Part shown: one piece after another, positions 1 through 5,413 of the stretch | Layout of the letters: every line of letters starts with the position of its first letter | How positions within the stretch are numbered: position 1 is the first letter of the stretch | DNA from: Oxalobacteraceae bacterium | Lineage (GTDB): Bacteria; Pseudomonadota; Gammaproteobacteria; Burkholderiales; Burkholderiaceae_D | Assembly (NCBI GenBank): GCA_947453015.1 | Contig: CANGFL010000115.1 | Span: forward strand, 1 to 5,413 | DNA: 5,413 nucleotides | Reading direction: 5' to 3' | Position numbers and translations under genes: made by a program | Notes under the pieces: model-generated | Told to the model about the DNA's origin: nothing | The model's input: only the letters and a program-made list of their open reading frames with translations | Databases searched by the model: none

Positions 1-2437
1 CAATGCTCATGCCGCGTGCCAGATAGGCTTCCACAAACGTGAAACCATTTGAGAGCGTAAAGGCCAGCTGCGAGATCGGATTAGCACCTGCTTCAGCGAT
101 GTGATAACCCGAGATAGAAACAGAATAAAAATTTCTAACCTGGTGGTCGACAAAATACTGCTGTATGTCGCCCATTACCTTTAATGAAAACTCCGTCGAG
201 AAGATGCAGGTATTTTGACCTTGATCTTCTTTCAGAATATCGGCTTGCACCGTGCCGCGTACATTTTGTAAAACCCAACTGCGAATTTGAGTCGCTTCAT
301 CAGCGGAGGGATCGCGGCCTTTTTCAGCTTTGAATTTTTCTACTTGTTGATCAATCGCCGTATTCATAAACATGGCGAGTATGGTCGGTGCGGGACCATT
401 GATGGTCATGGAAACCGACGTGGTGGGATCGCACAGATCAAAGCCGTCGTACAAAACTTTCATGTCTTCCAGCGTAGCGATCGATACGCCTGAATTACCG
501 ACTTTGCCGTAAATATCGGGTCGAATTGCCGGATCGGCACCGTACAGTGTGACTGAATCAAATGCGGTTGAAAGACGCTTTGCGGGCATACCTTCGGATA
601 CTAGTTTGAAGCGGCGATTAGTACGGAAGGCATCACCTTCACCTGCAAACATGCGCGTTGGGTCTTCGTTCTCACGTTTGAAAGGAAACACACCGGCGGT
701 GTATGGAAAATAGCCAGGTAAATTTTCTTTCATCAGCCATCGTAGTAAATCACCGTGGTCTGCATACTTCGGCAGCGAAACTTTGCGTATCGAGTTACCA
801 GAGAGAGTTTTCCAATCAAGCTGTGTACGAATTTCTCTATCGCGCACTTTAGTCACATGCGCTTCGCCAGAGTAGGTAGCTTGTACGCTAGGCCATTGCG
901 ACAGTAATTGCTTGGCCTCAGCATCGAGCGCATTCTCACGTTGAATAATGAGTTCATCGGCATCGATGGATTTGCCGGCAGCTTGCATCATGCGCTTAGC
1001 TTCGGTCAGTTGCTGGCGTTCGCGTGCAGTAAGTGCATTTTTTTCTACGCGACGATGATAGCCGCGCACCGAGTCAGCAATCTCCGCCAGATAACGGCTG
1101 CGTGCCGGTGGCACGATGGCATTACGGCCCGATGAAAAACGCACACTGACAGCAGTGAGTTTGCTGGTCGTTGTTTTTAAACCGAGCTCAGCTAAGCGCG
1201 GCAACACGCCTTGATACAGCGCTGTGACGCCATCATCATTAAAGCGCGATGCTTGCGTACCAAAGACGGGCATTTCTTCGGTTGATTTATCCCACTGCTC
1301 ACGATTACGCTGAACCTGTTTTGCTACATCGCGCAAGGCATCTTGCGAGCCTTTACGATCAAATTTATTGATGGCGACAAAATCTGCAAAATCGAGCATA
1401 TCGATTTTTTCTAATTGTGATGCGGCACCAAACTCAGGTGTCATCACATACAAGCTGCAGTCCACATGCGGAACAATCGCGGCATCGCCCTGGCCTATGC
1501 CAGAGGTTTCTACGATGATTAAATCAAAACCGGCAACCCGACACGCTGCAATCACATCGGGCAGTGCCTGAGAAATTTCTGACCCTGCTTCACGTGTAGC
1601 GAGTGAACGCATAAAGACGCGTTCTTTTCCACCCCACGGATTAATCGCATTCATACGAATACGATCGCCGAGCAAGGCGCCACCCGATTTGCGGCGCGAC
1701 GGGTCGATAGAAATAACAGCGATATTCAATGCATCGCCTTGATCGATGCGGATGCGGCGAATCAGCTCATCGGTCAACGATGATTTGCCCGCGCCGCCGG
1801 TGCCGGTAATACCCAGCGTAGGTACTGTGCAGAGTGCAGCTGCGTCGTGCAACGATTTTTTTAATTCAGCAGAAACTTTGTCGTTTTCTAAAGCGGTGAT
1901 GAGTTGCGCTAGCGGGCGCTGACGTTGACTCAGTTCGCCATGCGTTAGTGCGGCAAGTGTCTTAGGTGCATGGACAGATAAATCGGTATCGCACGCCTGG
2001 ATCATGAAACTGATCATGCCGGCTAAGCCCATACGCTGACCATCTTCCGGACTAAAGATACGTGCCACGCCGTAATCGTGTAAATCGTTGATTTCGGAAG
2101 GAACGATAACGCCACCACCGCCACCGTACACTTTGATGTGAGCGCCACCACGTTGTTTCAGCAAATCGATCATGTACTTGAAGTACTCCACATGACCACC
2201 TTGGTAACTCGATATCGCAATACCTTGCGCATCTTCTTGCAGAGCAGCGGTAACGATTTCATCGACTGAGCGGTTATGACCCAAATGAATGACTTCCGCG
2301 CCTTGCGACATCAGTATGCGTCGCATGATGTTGATCGAGGCATCGTGACCGTCGAACAGAGACGCTGCTGTGACGAAGCGCACTTTGTTGGCGGGTGTGT
2401 AGGAAGTCAGTTTTTGTGACACCGATAAATCGGTCAT
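1..2437 (-). CDS. icmF: Fused isobutyryl-CoA mutase IcmF, partial (C-terminus beyond left edge)
   Basis: Adenosylcobalamin-dependent cytosolic enzyme that interconverts isobutyryl-CoA and n-butyryl-CoA, with its G-protein chaperone fused between the B12-binding and catalytic parts. Visible in order: the B12 domain with FDGHDAS at 28-34 (His31 is the expected cobalt ligand), an SSYQGGH loop and a GGGGG turn; the GTPase domain with P-loop GTGGAGKS at 212-219, DPSRR and GGALLGDRIRM at 245-262, ETSGIGQGD at 310-318 and NKFD at 357-360; a helical linker; then the mutase barrel from PYTAGVFPFKRE at 578. Phe586, Phe597 and Gln741 match the acyl-pocket residues Phe587, Phe598 and Gln742 that I recall for Geobacillus kaustophilus IcmF. 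They argue for isobutyryl-CoA rather than methylmalonyl-CoA mutase. His779 in SGYH matches the mutase active-site His. The start at 2437 has GGAG (2447-2444) six bases upstream. About 812 of roughly 1,090 residues are present, with no frameshift seen. Confidence 0.95.
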   Translation of the reverse strand, partial: MTDLSVSQKLTSYTPANKVRFVTAASLFDGHDASINIMRRILMSQGAEVIHLGHNRSVDEIVTAALQEDAQGIAISSYQGGHVEYFKYMIDLLKQRGGAHIKVYGGGGGVIVPSEINDLHDYGVARIFSPEDGQRMGLAGMISFMIQACDTDLSVHAPKTLAALTHGELSQRQRPLAQLITALENDKVSAELKKSLHDAAALCTVPTLGITGTGGAGKSSLTDELIRRIRIDQGDALNIAVISIDPSRRKSGGALLGDRIRMNAINPWGGKERVFMRSLATREAGSEISQALPDVIAACRVAGFDLIIVETSGIGQGDAAIVPHVDCSLYVMTPEFGAASQLEKIDMLDFADFVAINKFDRKGSQDALRDVAKQVQRNREQWDKSTEEMPVFGTQASRFNDDGVTALYQGVLPRLAELGLKTTTSKLTAVSVRFSSGRNAIVPPARSRYLAEIADSVRGYHRRVEKNALTARERQQLTEAKRMMQAAGKSIDADELIIQRENALDAEAKQLLSQWPSVQATYSGEAHVTKVRDREIRTQLDWKTLSGNSIRKVSLPKYADHGDLLRWLMKENLPGYFPYTAGVFPFKRENEDPTRMFAGEGDAFRTNRRFKLVSEGMPAKRLSTAFDSVTLYGADPAIRPDIYGKVGNSGVSIATLEDMKVLYDGFDLCDPTTSVSMTINGPAPTILAMFMNTAIDQQVEKFKAEKGRDPSADEATQIRSWVLQNVRGTVQADILKEDQGQNTCIFSTEFSLKVMGDIQQYFVDHQVRNFYSVSISGYHIAEAGANPISQLAFTLSNGFTFVEAYLARGMSI

Positions 2438-2476
2438 GGAGTTCTCCGGAATGTGCGCCGTGCGGTTGCGGCTGGG

Positions 2477-2498
2477 TTGACGCTTACGTTAACGTCAA
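2477..2498. promoter_or_regulatory. Operator-like inverted repeat between icmF and the GST gene
   Basis: The outer arms TTGACG (2477-2482) and CGTCAA (2493-2498) are perfect inverted repeats, and a second perfect palindrome, ACGTTAACGT, sits inside at 2486-2495. The element lies just downstream of the predicted icmF start point, where a bound repressor would block transcription. From memory, it resembles operators of the MerR-family regulator LiuR, which controls branched-chain amino acid and acyl-CoA catabolism in proteobacteria. That would suit icmF, but the assignment to LiuR is inference. No regulator gene is in the window. The divergent GST gene could also be affected. Confidence 0.45.
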
Positions 2499-2506
2499 TA
2501 GGCTCG

Positions 2507-2535
2507 AGTATAGCCTGAAACTTCGTCATTCTCAG
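2507..2535 (-). promoter_or_regulatory. Probable sigma-70 promoter of icmF
   Basis: On the minus strand, a -10-like TATACT (2512-2507, five of six consensus bases) lies 17 bases from a -35-like CTGAGA (2535-2530, four of six). Transcription would start near 2500, giving a leader of about 60 bases. That is too short for a cobalamin riboswitch, and none is seen. The call rests on hexamer matching by eye. Confidence 0.5.
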
Positions 2536-2624
2536 TCTGGCTTCTGGCTCGATTTAGCAGAAAAGCAAGCAATGATGGAGATGCCTGATGCTCGGGTAGG
2601 ATGGAGCTATTACCCCACTTAATT

Positions 2625-2628
2625 GGAG
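2625..2628 (+). promoter_or_regulatory. Ribosome binding site deciding the GST gene start
   Basis: GGAG lies five bases before the ATG at 2634 but only two before the ATG at 2631. This favours 2634. The in-frame ATG at 2601 has no properly spaced Shine-Dalgarno sequence and would add residues (MELLPHLIGAM) ahead of the natural GST N-terminus MSDLILHHYP. Confidence 0.6.
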
Positions 2629-2633
2629 CCATG

Positions 2634-3566
2634 ATGTCGGATTTAATTCTGCACCATTACCCGCAATCGCCATTCGCAGAAAAAATGCGACTCATACTCG
2701 GCTACAAAAAATTATCCTGGCAATCGGTGCTGGCGCCGATGATCATGCCCAAGCCAAATTTGGTTGCGCTAACGGGTGGTTATCGTCGCATACCGATATT
2801 ACAAATCGGCGCGGATATCTATTGCGATACGGCGTTGATCTGCGATGTGCTTGAACACCGGCAGCCGTCACCTACGCTTTATCCTGAAGCTCAAAAAGGG
2901 TTAGCTCGTACGGTAGCGCAGTGGGCCGATAGCACCTTGTTTCAGGTTGCGATGGCATACAATTTTCAGCCTGCTGGAGCGACTTTCATGTTTCCCGATG
3001 CCGATAAGCTGAAACAATTTGCCGCCGATCGCGCAGCAATGCGAAACAATGCGCCGCGTATGCCAGCCGCCGACGCTACTGCCACCTACCGAAGTTATTT
3101 GCGTCGAATTGCTCATATGCTTGAGCATCACTCGTGGCTCTTGGGTGATCAACCATCAGTGGCAGATTTTTCGGTGTATCACGCACTATGGTTTACGCGC
3201 CATCAGGTGCCCCCTGTGGCAGGCATTTTGGAAGCGGTACCGGCAGTTTTACCTTGGATGGATCGTATGGCCAGTATCGGTCATGGTTCGGGTACTCAGA
3301 TCACGGAAGAAGCTGCGTTAACGATTGCGCGTGATTCATCACCCATGACACTGGTGGATGAAATTCATCAAGATGATCACGGCATTGCTTTGGGCTCGAA
3401 TGTTGTGATTACGGCAGAAAGTTTCGGTCTGGAACCCACGGTGGGGCGTCTAGTTGCTGCTACTCGCACCCGCTACACGCTAAGCCGTGAAGATACGCAA
3501 GTGGGTCAGGTTCATATTCATTTCCCGCGCATAGGATTTTTGTTAAAGAAGGCCGATCCTAATTAA
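2634..3566 (+). CDS. Glutathione S-transferase family protein with extra C-terminal domain
   Basis: A 310-residue cytosolic protein with a GST fold. The N-terminal thioredoxin-like half starts MSDLILHHYPQSPFAEKMR. Ser12 is in the usual catalytic-residue position, RRIPIL supplies the cis-proline (Pro54), and CDTALI supplies the Asp65-Thr66 pair that normally contacts the glutathione gamma-glutamyl group. The all-helical half includes LLGDQPSVADFSVYHALW at about 169-186, with the conserved N-capping box Ser175-x-x-Asp178. Typical GSTs end near 200-230 residues. This one continues for about 85 more (about 226-310), ending in a probably beta-rich stretch (GSNVVITAESFGL, GRLVAATRTRYTL, QVHIHFPRIGFLL). 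I recall similar long proteins in gammaproteobacteria, but not a substrate, so none is assigned. It is transcribed divergently from icmF across 196 bases, and base composition matches icmF. No signal peptide or membrane segment is seen. Confidence 0.88.
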   Translation: MSDLILHHYPQSPFAEKMRLILGYKKLSWQSVLAPMIMPKPNLVALTGGYRRIPILQIGADIYCDTALICDVLEHRQPSPTLYPEAQKGLARTVAQWADSTLFQVAMAYNFQPAGATFMFPDADKLKQFAADRAAMRNNAPRMPAADATATYRSYLRRIAHMLEHHSWLLGDQPSVADFSVYHALWFTRHQVPPVAGILEAVPAVLPWMDRMASIGHGSGTQITEEAALTIARDSSPMTLVDEIHQDDHGIALGSNVVITAESFGLEPTVGRLVAATRTRYTLSREDTQVGQVHIHFPRIGFLLKKADPN

Positions 3567-3573
3567 TCGGCTT
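3550..3573 (+). terminator. Weak candidate terminator at the end of the GST gene
   Basis: GCCGAT (3552-3557) pairs with ATCGGC (3566-3571) around an eight-base loop, and the stem extends by a G-T and an A-T pair. The hairpin overlaps the TAA stop at 3564-3566. No strong T-run follows immediately. The nearest is T7 at 3599-3605, preceded only by a three-base-pair GTG/CAC stem. A terminator is expected here, but this is a poor match to a classical intrinsic one. Confidence 0.3.
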
Positions 3574-3685
3574 CATTGCTGTTTCATTGTGCGACCACTT
3601 TTTTTGATTAGCGAACACTCGCTAGGCATTGCATCGCCCAAGTGTGGAACTGCAGACGTTCATCAGTTACCAAGCATCCCAGAAA

Positions 3686-3720
3686 ACATACTTTAACGAT
3701 CAACTATCGTAAAAGTATGT
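3686..3720. repeat. 35-base imperfect palindrome upstream of the RasGAP-like gene
   Basis: The arms are ACATACTTT (3686-3694) with AAAGTATGT (3712-3720), and ACGAT (3696-3700) with ATCGT (3706-3710). They are separated by one A-A mismatch and a five-base CAACT loop, giving 14 complementary pairs. No T-run follows on the plus strand, so it is not a normal terminator for the GST gene. On the minus strand only four Ts follow, and no minus-strand gene needs a terminator here. It ends 43 bases before the start codon of the next gene, so it could be an operator, a leader hairpin or a dispersed palindromic repeat. No clear -35/-10 pair for that gene was found around it. Confidence 0.55.
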
Positions 3721-3763
3721 GGATTGTAAGAAAACTTCTGCTAACTCTTACCCTGGGAAATGT

Positions 3764-5413
3764 ATGTCACTTTTTTTAAATCTCCACACTAAAACCGAAT
3801 TTCCGAACGGGTCTAATGAGGATGTTGATTCAAAATCAAGCCAACAAGATAAAGAAACTTCAGGTTCAACGATAACTGCAGACTCAAAGAAAGCGACCAC
3901 GCCGGAAAAGAACGCTCAACAAAAAGTATCTGTCATCATTCCGAGACTAAGAATGCATAGCCCGCCGGGTATGAAAATTCCTATTTCTCCGCGCACATTG
4001 AAATCGCCCAAGCGAAATCCTGAAGAAAAAAAACAGTCGCCAGAAAAAAAAGAAGATTTTATCGATATTGAAGAAATTAAAAAAACCTTCGCGGAAGAGT
4101 GGCCAGATCAGACTACGCAGAGTTTGATTTCGGATGGTGTTAATAAAAAAAGTGACATTTCAATTTTCCCATCATCAGAAATTATAAAAAAAACTAGATC
4201 ATCGATTGAACTAAATAGTACATCCTCAATGGCTCCTATTCAGGAGCAATTCATTATGGTCAGGCGAGCTACCATTAGCTTTCCAAGAGCAGATACTTCG
4301 GACAAGCTGCGCCCATCGCAAACAACCCAAGCTCTAGTAGAGATTCTGGTTAGAGAGGCCACTTCAACTCCTATCACAAAAAAAACAGTAACAACAGTGG
4401 GAAGACAAGACTGTGCAATCTTGGTATTACACATGCCTCAAATACTCATGCCTTATGTGGAAAATAAATCTGAAAAATTTTTGAGGTCGGAAAAATTGAT
4501 TCAAAGCTTATTTGCTGAGGATATAAAATCAGGCAATCCTTGGAAAGAATTTGAAAAAATATATGCTGAAATTAAGGAGGAAAATTCTTTAAAATTATAT
4601 GAATTTGGCGAGACCGATCCGAATAAAATTGCGACTGCAAAATCCATGTTGAAGCCCTTTTCGGATCGCATTGCTGAAGTTTTTTTTGGTCGAGAAAAAC
4701 TTGTTTTAAATTTTCCCCTCCCAAAAGAAATAATTAATTTTCTTTTGACTTCCGATCATGCTTTTTTTAAAAAATTAATCGATTTAAGCGCCACATCAAA
4801 ATTATCAATAGATGACATCGACAAGGCACGATTTTCATTTATAAATAATTTGCTAGTTACTCGTTTGCTGCAGCCATTGATCGTCTCTAAACTTTCAACC
4901 CCTGCCACACAACTGGAAATTTGGTTTCAAAGTTCCATACTTGATTCATTGCAGGAGGCTATCACCATATTTTCTGAAGATTTCTTTGATGTATCGTTTT
5001 CAAAAGCGCCTGAAAATTTGAGGAGCAATGCTATTAAGCGAATTAAAGATGAAGAACATGAAAAAAAAGAGGCGGATTTACAAAGAGCTAAGGCGCGCTT
5101 TTCTGAAATGAGACTAAAGTCAAGTCGACGTCACGATAGAGCCATCAGCGAAGGTTTCAAAACATCAGATGCTATGGAGGAAATTTCAAAATACAAATTG
5201 AGAGAAAAAGCATTAAAAGACAGGATGAATAAAATGAAAGAGCTTTATTCAATGAAGCATCTTCCTGAAGCACTTTTAAGCCTGATCGATAGTGGATATA
5301 AGCAATTTATGGTGTCGCATCAGGAAATTAATGACAATCAAATCTTGGATTATCTGAAAAAAATTGCAATTTCTTTCAAAGAAACTGCGGAGTTGGACAA
5401 TGGCACTTCGATG
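3764..5413 (+). CDS. RasGAP-domain-like protein, putative host-directed effector, partial (C-terminus beyond right edge)
   Basis: A frame of 550 codons with no stop, starting MSLFLNLHTK. A weak GGGA sits at 3755-3758, five bases before the ATG, and the frame upstream is closed by TAA at 3710. Residues 1 to about 225 are Lys/Ser/Thr/Pro-rich and probably disordered, with Thr/Ser-Pro at 46, 66, 75, 81 and 92. Residues about 230-430 carry RasGAP-like landmarks (separate entry). Residues about 424-495 are highly charged and look helical or coiled-coil (EEHEKKEADLQRAKARF, KYKLREKALKDRMNKMKEL). There is no signal peptide or membrane segment. If the domain is active, the protein would speed GTP hydrolysis by a Ras-family GTPase, presumably in a eukaryotic host. 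A Dot/Icm-type secretion signal would lie at the unseen C-terminus. Base composition is much more AT-rich than icmF and the GST gene, with several A8 tracts, suggesting transfer or different selection. That it is coding is secure; the function is inferred. Confidence 0.8.
   Translation, partial: MSLFLNLHTKTEFPNGSNEDVDSKSSQQDKETSGSTITADSKKATTPEKNAQQKVSVIIPRLRMHSPPGMKIPISPRTLKSPKRNPEEKKQSPEKKEDFIDIEEIKKTFAEEWPDQTTQSLISDGVNKKSDISIFPSSEIIKKTRSSIELNSTSSMAPIQEQFIMVRRATISFPRADTSDKLRPSQTTQALVEILVREATSTPITKKTVTTVGRQDCAILVLHMPQILMPYVENKSEKFLRSEKLIQSLFAEDIKSGNPWKEFEKIYAEIKEENSLKLYEFGETDPNKIATAKSMLKPFSDRIAEVFFGREKLVLNFPLPKEIINFLLTSDHAFFKKLIDLSATSKLSIDDIDKARFSFINNLLVTRLLQPLIVSKLSTPATQLEIWFQSSILDSLQEAITIFSEDFFDVSFSKAPENLRSNAIKRIKDEEHEKKEADLQRAKARFSEMRLKSSRRHDRAISEGFKTSDAMEEISKYKLREKALKDRMNKMKELYSMKHLPEALLSLIDSGYKQFMVSHQEINDNQILDYLKKIAISFKETAELDNGTSM
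4451..5053 (+). other. RasGAP-like domain within the 3764-5413 gene (residues about 230-430)
   Basis: Landmarks compared from memory with p120GAP and neurofibromin. FLRSEKLIQSLF (239-250) matches the [LF]FR..[ST]LA...[LM] segment and places Arg241 at the arginine finger. ETDPNKI (283-289) matches EVDPTRL of neurofibromin. FPLPKEIINFL (317-327) matches FPPQLRSV. VTRLLQPLIVSK (365-376) matches FLRFINPAIVSP and keeps the Arg and Pro. SSILDSL (390-396) matches SKILQSI. LRSN (419-422) matches the [KR]SN motif near the domain end. Arg241 and Arg367 are 126 residues apart, against about 114-115 in the two human proteins. Differences: FLR has become VTR, and the Lys and Asn of the SKILQSIAN helix are Ser and Glu, so catalysis may be altered. 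Confidence 0.7.

Noticed and set aside
287..1571. Short plus-strand open frames at 287-493, 908-1135 and 1368-1571
   Set aside because: All lie antisense inside the well-supported icmF frame. Their translations show no family features, and no ribosome binding sites were evident.
2395..2622. Plus-strand frame of 75 codons spanning the icmF start and the intergenic region
   Set aside because: It overlaps the antisense icmF start and the promoter/operator region and ends just before the GST ribosome binding site. The peptide has no recognisable feature.
2438..2633. Cobalamin riboswitch in the icmF leader
   Set aside because: The predicted leader is only about 60 bases, and no B12-box-like conserved core is visible.
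2901..3321. Alternative frames inside the GST gene (minus 2901-3152, plus 3019-3321)
   Set aside because: They are overlapping shadows of the GST coding sequence, which has clear family motifs throughout.
3589..3624. T7 run at 3599-3605 with flanking hairpins (GTG/CAC at 3589-3598; TAGCGA-ACAC-TCGCTA at 3609-3624) as a strong terminator
   Set aside because: The stem before the T-run has only three pairs. The better six-pair stem lies after it, the wrong order for plus-strand termination. On the minus strand that stem is followed by A-rich rather than T-rich sequence.
4240..4434. Minus-strand frame of 64 codons within the RasGAP-like gene
   Set aside because: It is antisense to a continuous 550-codon frame, and no independent signal supports it.
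3764..5413. Possible RhoGAP, RasGEF or bacterial ExoS/YopE-type GAP identity
   Set aside because: The motif order (FLR-like finger segment, E-x-D-P, FP-x-P, R..QP.IVS, SILDS, RSN) fits RasGAP. The features I would expect of RhoGAP domains or of the small bacterial toxin GAPs were not found.

Overview
The window looks like bacterial chromosome, most likely from a gammaproteobacterium. That placement is an inference from the GST-family protein (its MSDLILHHYP start and TGGYRRIPIL/CDTALI block, as I recall from Pseudomonas-type genomes) and the IcmF-type fused mutase. No rRNA, tRNA, insertion sequence or CRISPR array is visible. The long AT-rich reading frame on the right carries a eukaryotic-type domain. 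This would fit a host-associated lineage such as the Legionellales, but no marker here fixes the taxon.

Layout: (1) 1-2437, minus strand: icmF, fused isobutyryl-CoA mutase, cut by the left edge with 812 residues visible. It shows, in order, a B12-binding domain, a MeaB-type GTPase domain, a linker and the first part of the substrate-binding mutase domain. (2) 2438-2633: a divergent intergenic region with a probable icmF promoter and, just downstream of its predicted start point, a TTGACG...CGTCAA inverted repeat that looks like an operator. (3) 2634-3566, plus strand: a 310-residue glutathione S-transferase-fold protein with an extra C-terminal domain. (4) 3567-3763: an intergenic region with a weak terminator-like hairpin at the GST stop codon and a 35-base imperfect palindrome. 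(5) 3764-5413, plus strand: a 550-codon frame still open at the right edge. It is clearly more AT-rich than the genes to its left.

The first two genes are ordinary metabolism: interconversion of isobutyryl-CoA and butyryl-CoA in branched-chain and short-chain acyl-CoA use, and a GST-like protein of unknown substrate. They diverge from one control region and could share regulation, but nothing shows that they act together.

The most interesting object is the third gene. Residues about 230-430 align by eye with the landmarks of eukaryotic RasGAP domains in the correct order and at close to the correct spacing: a candidate arginine finger, an E-x-D-P-x-K-[IL] motif, an FP-x-P segment, an 'FLR...P.IVS'-like motif, a 'SKILQS'-like helix and a '[KR]SN' motif. 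The domain sits between a disordered, Lys/Ser/Pro-rich N-terminus with several [ST]-P-x-[KR] sites and a charged, coiled-coil-like C-terminal region. The working hypothesis is a secreted effector that acts on a host Ras-family GTPase. The fold assignment rests on motif comparison by eye, and the effector role is inference.
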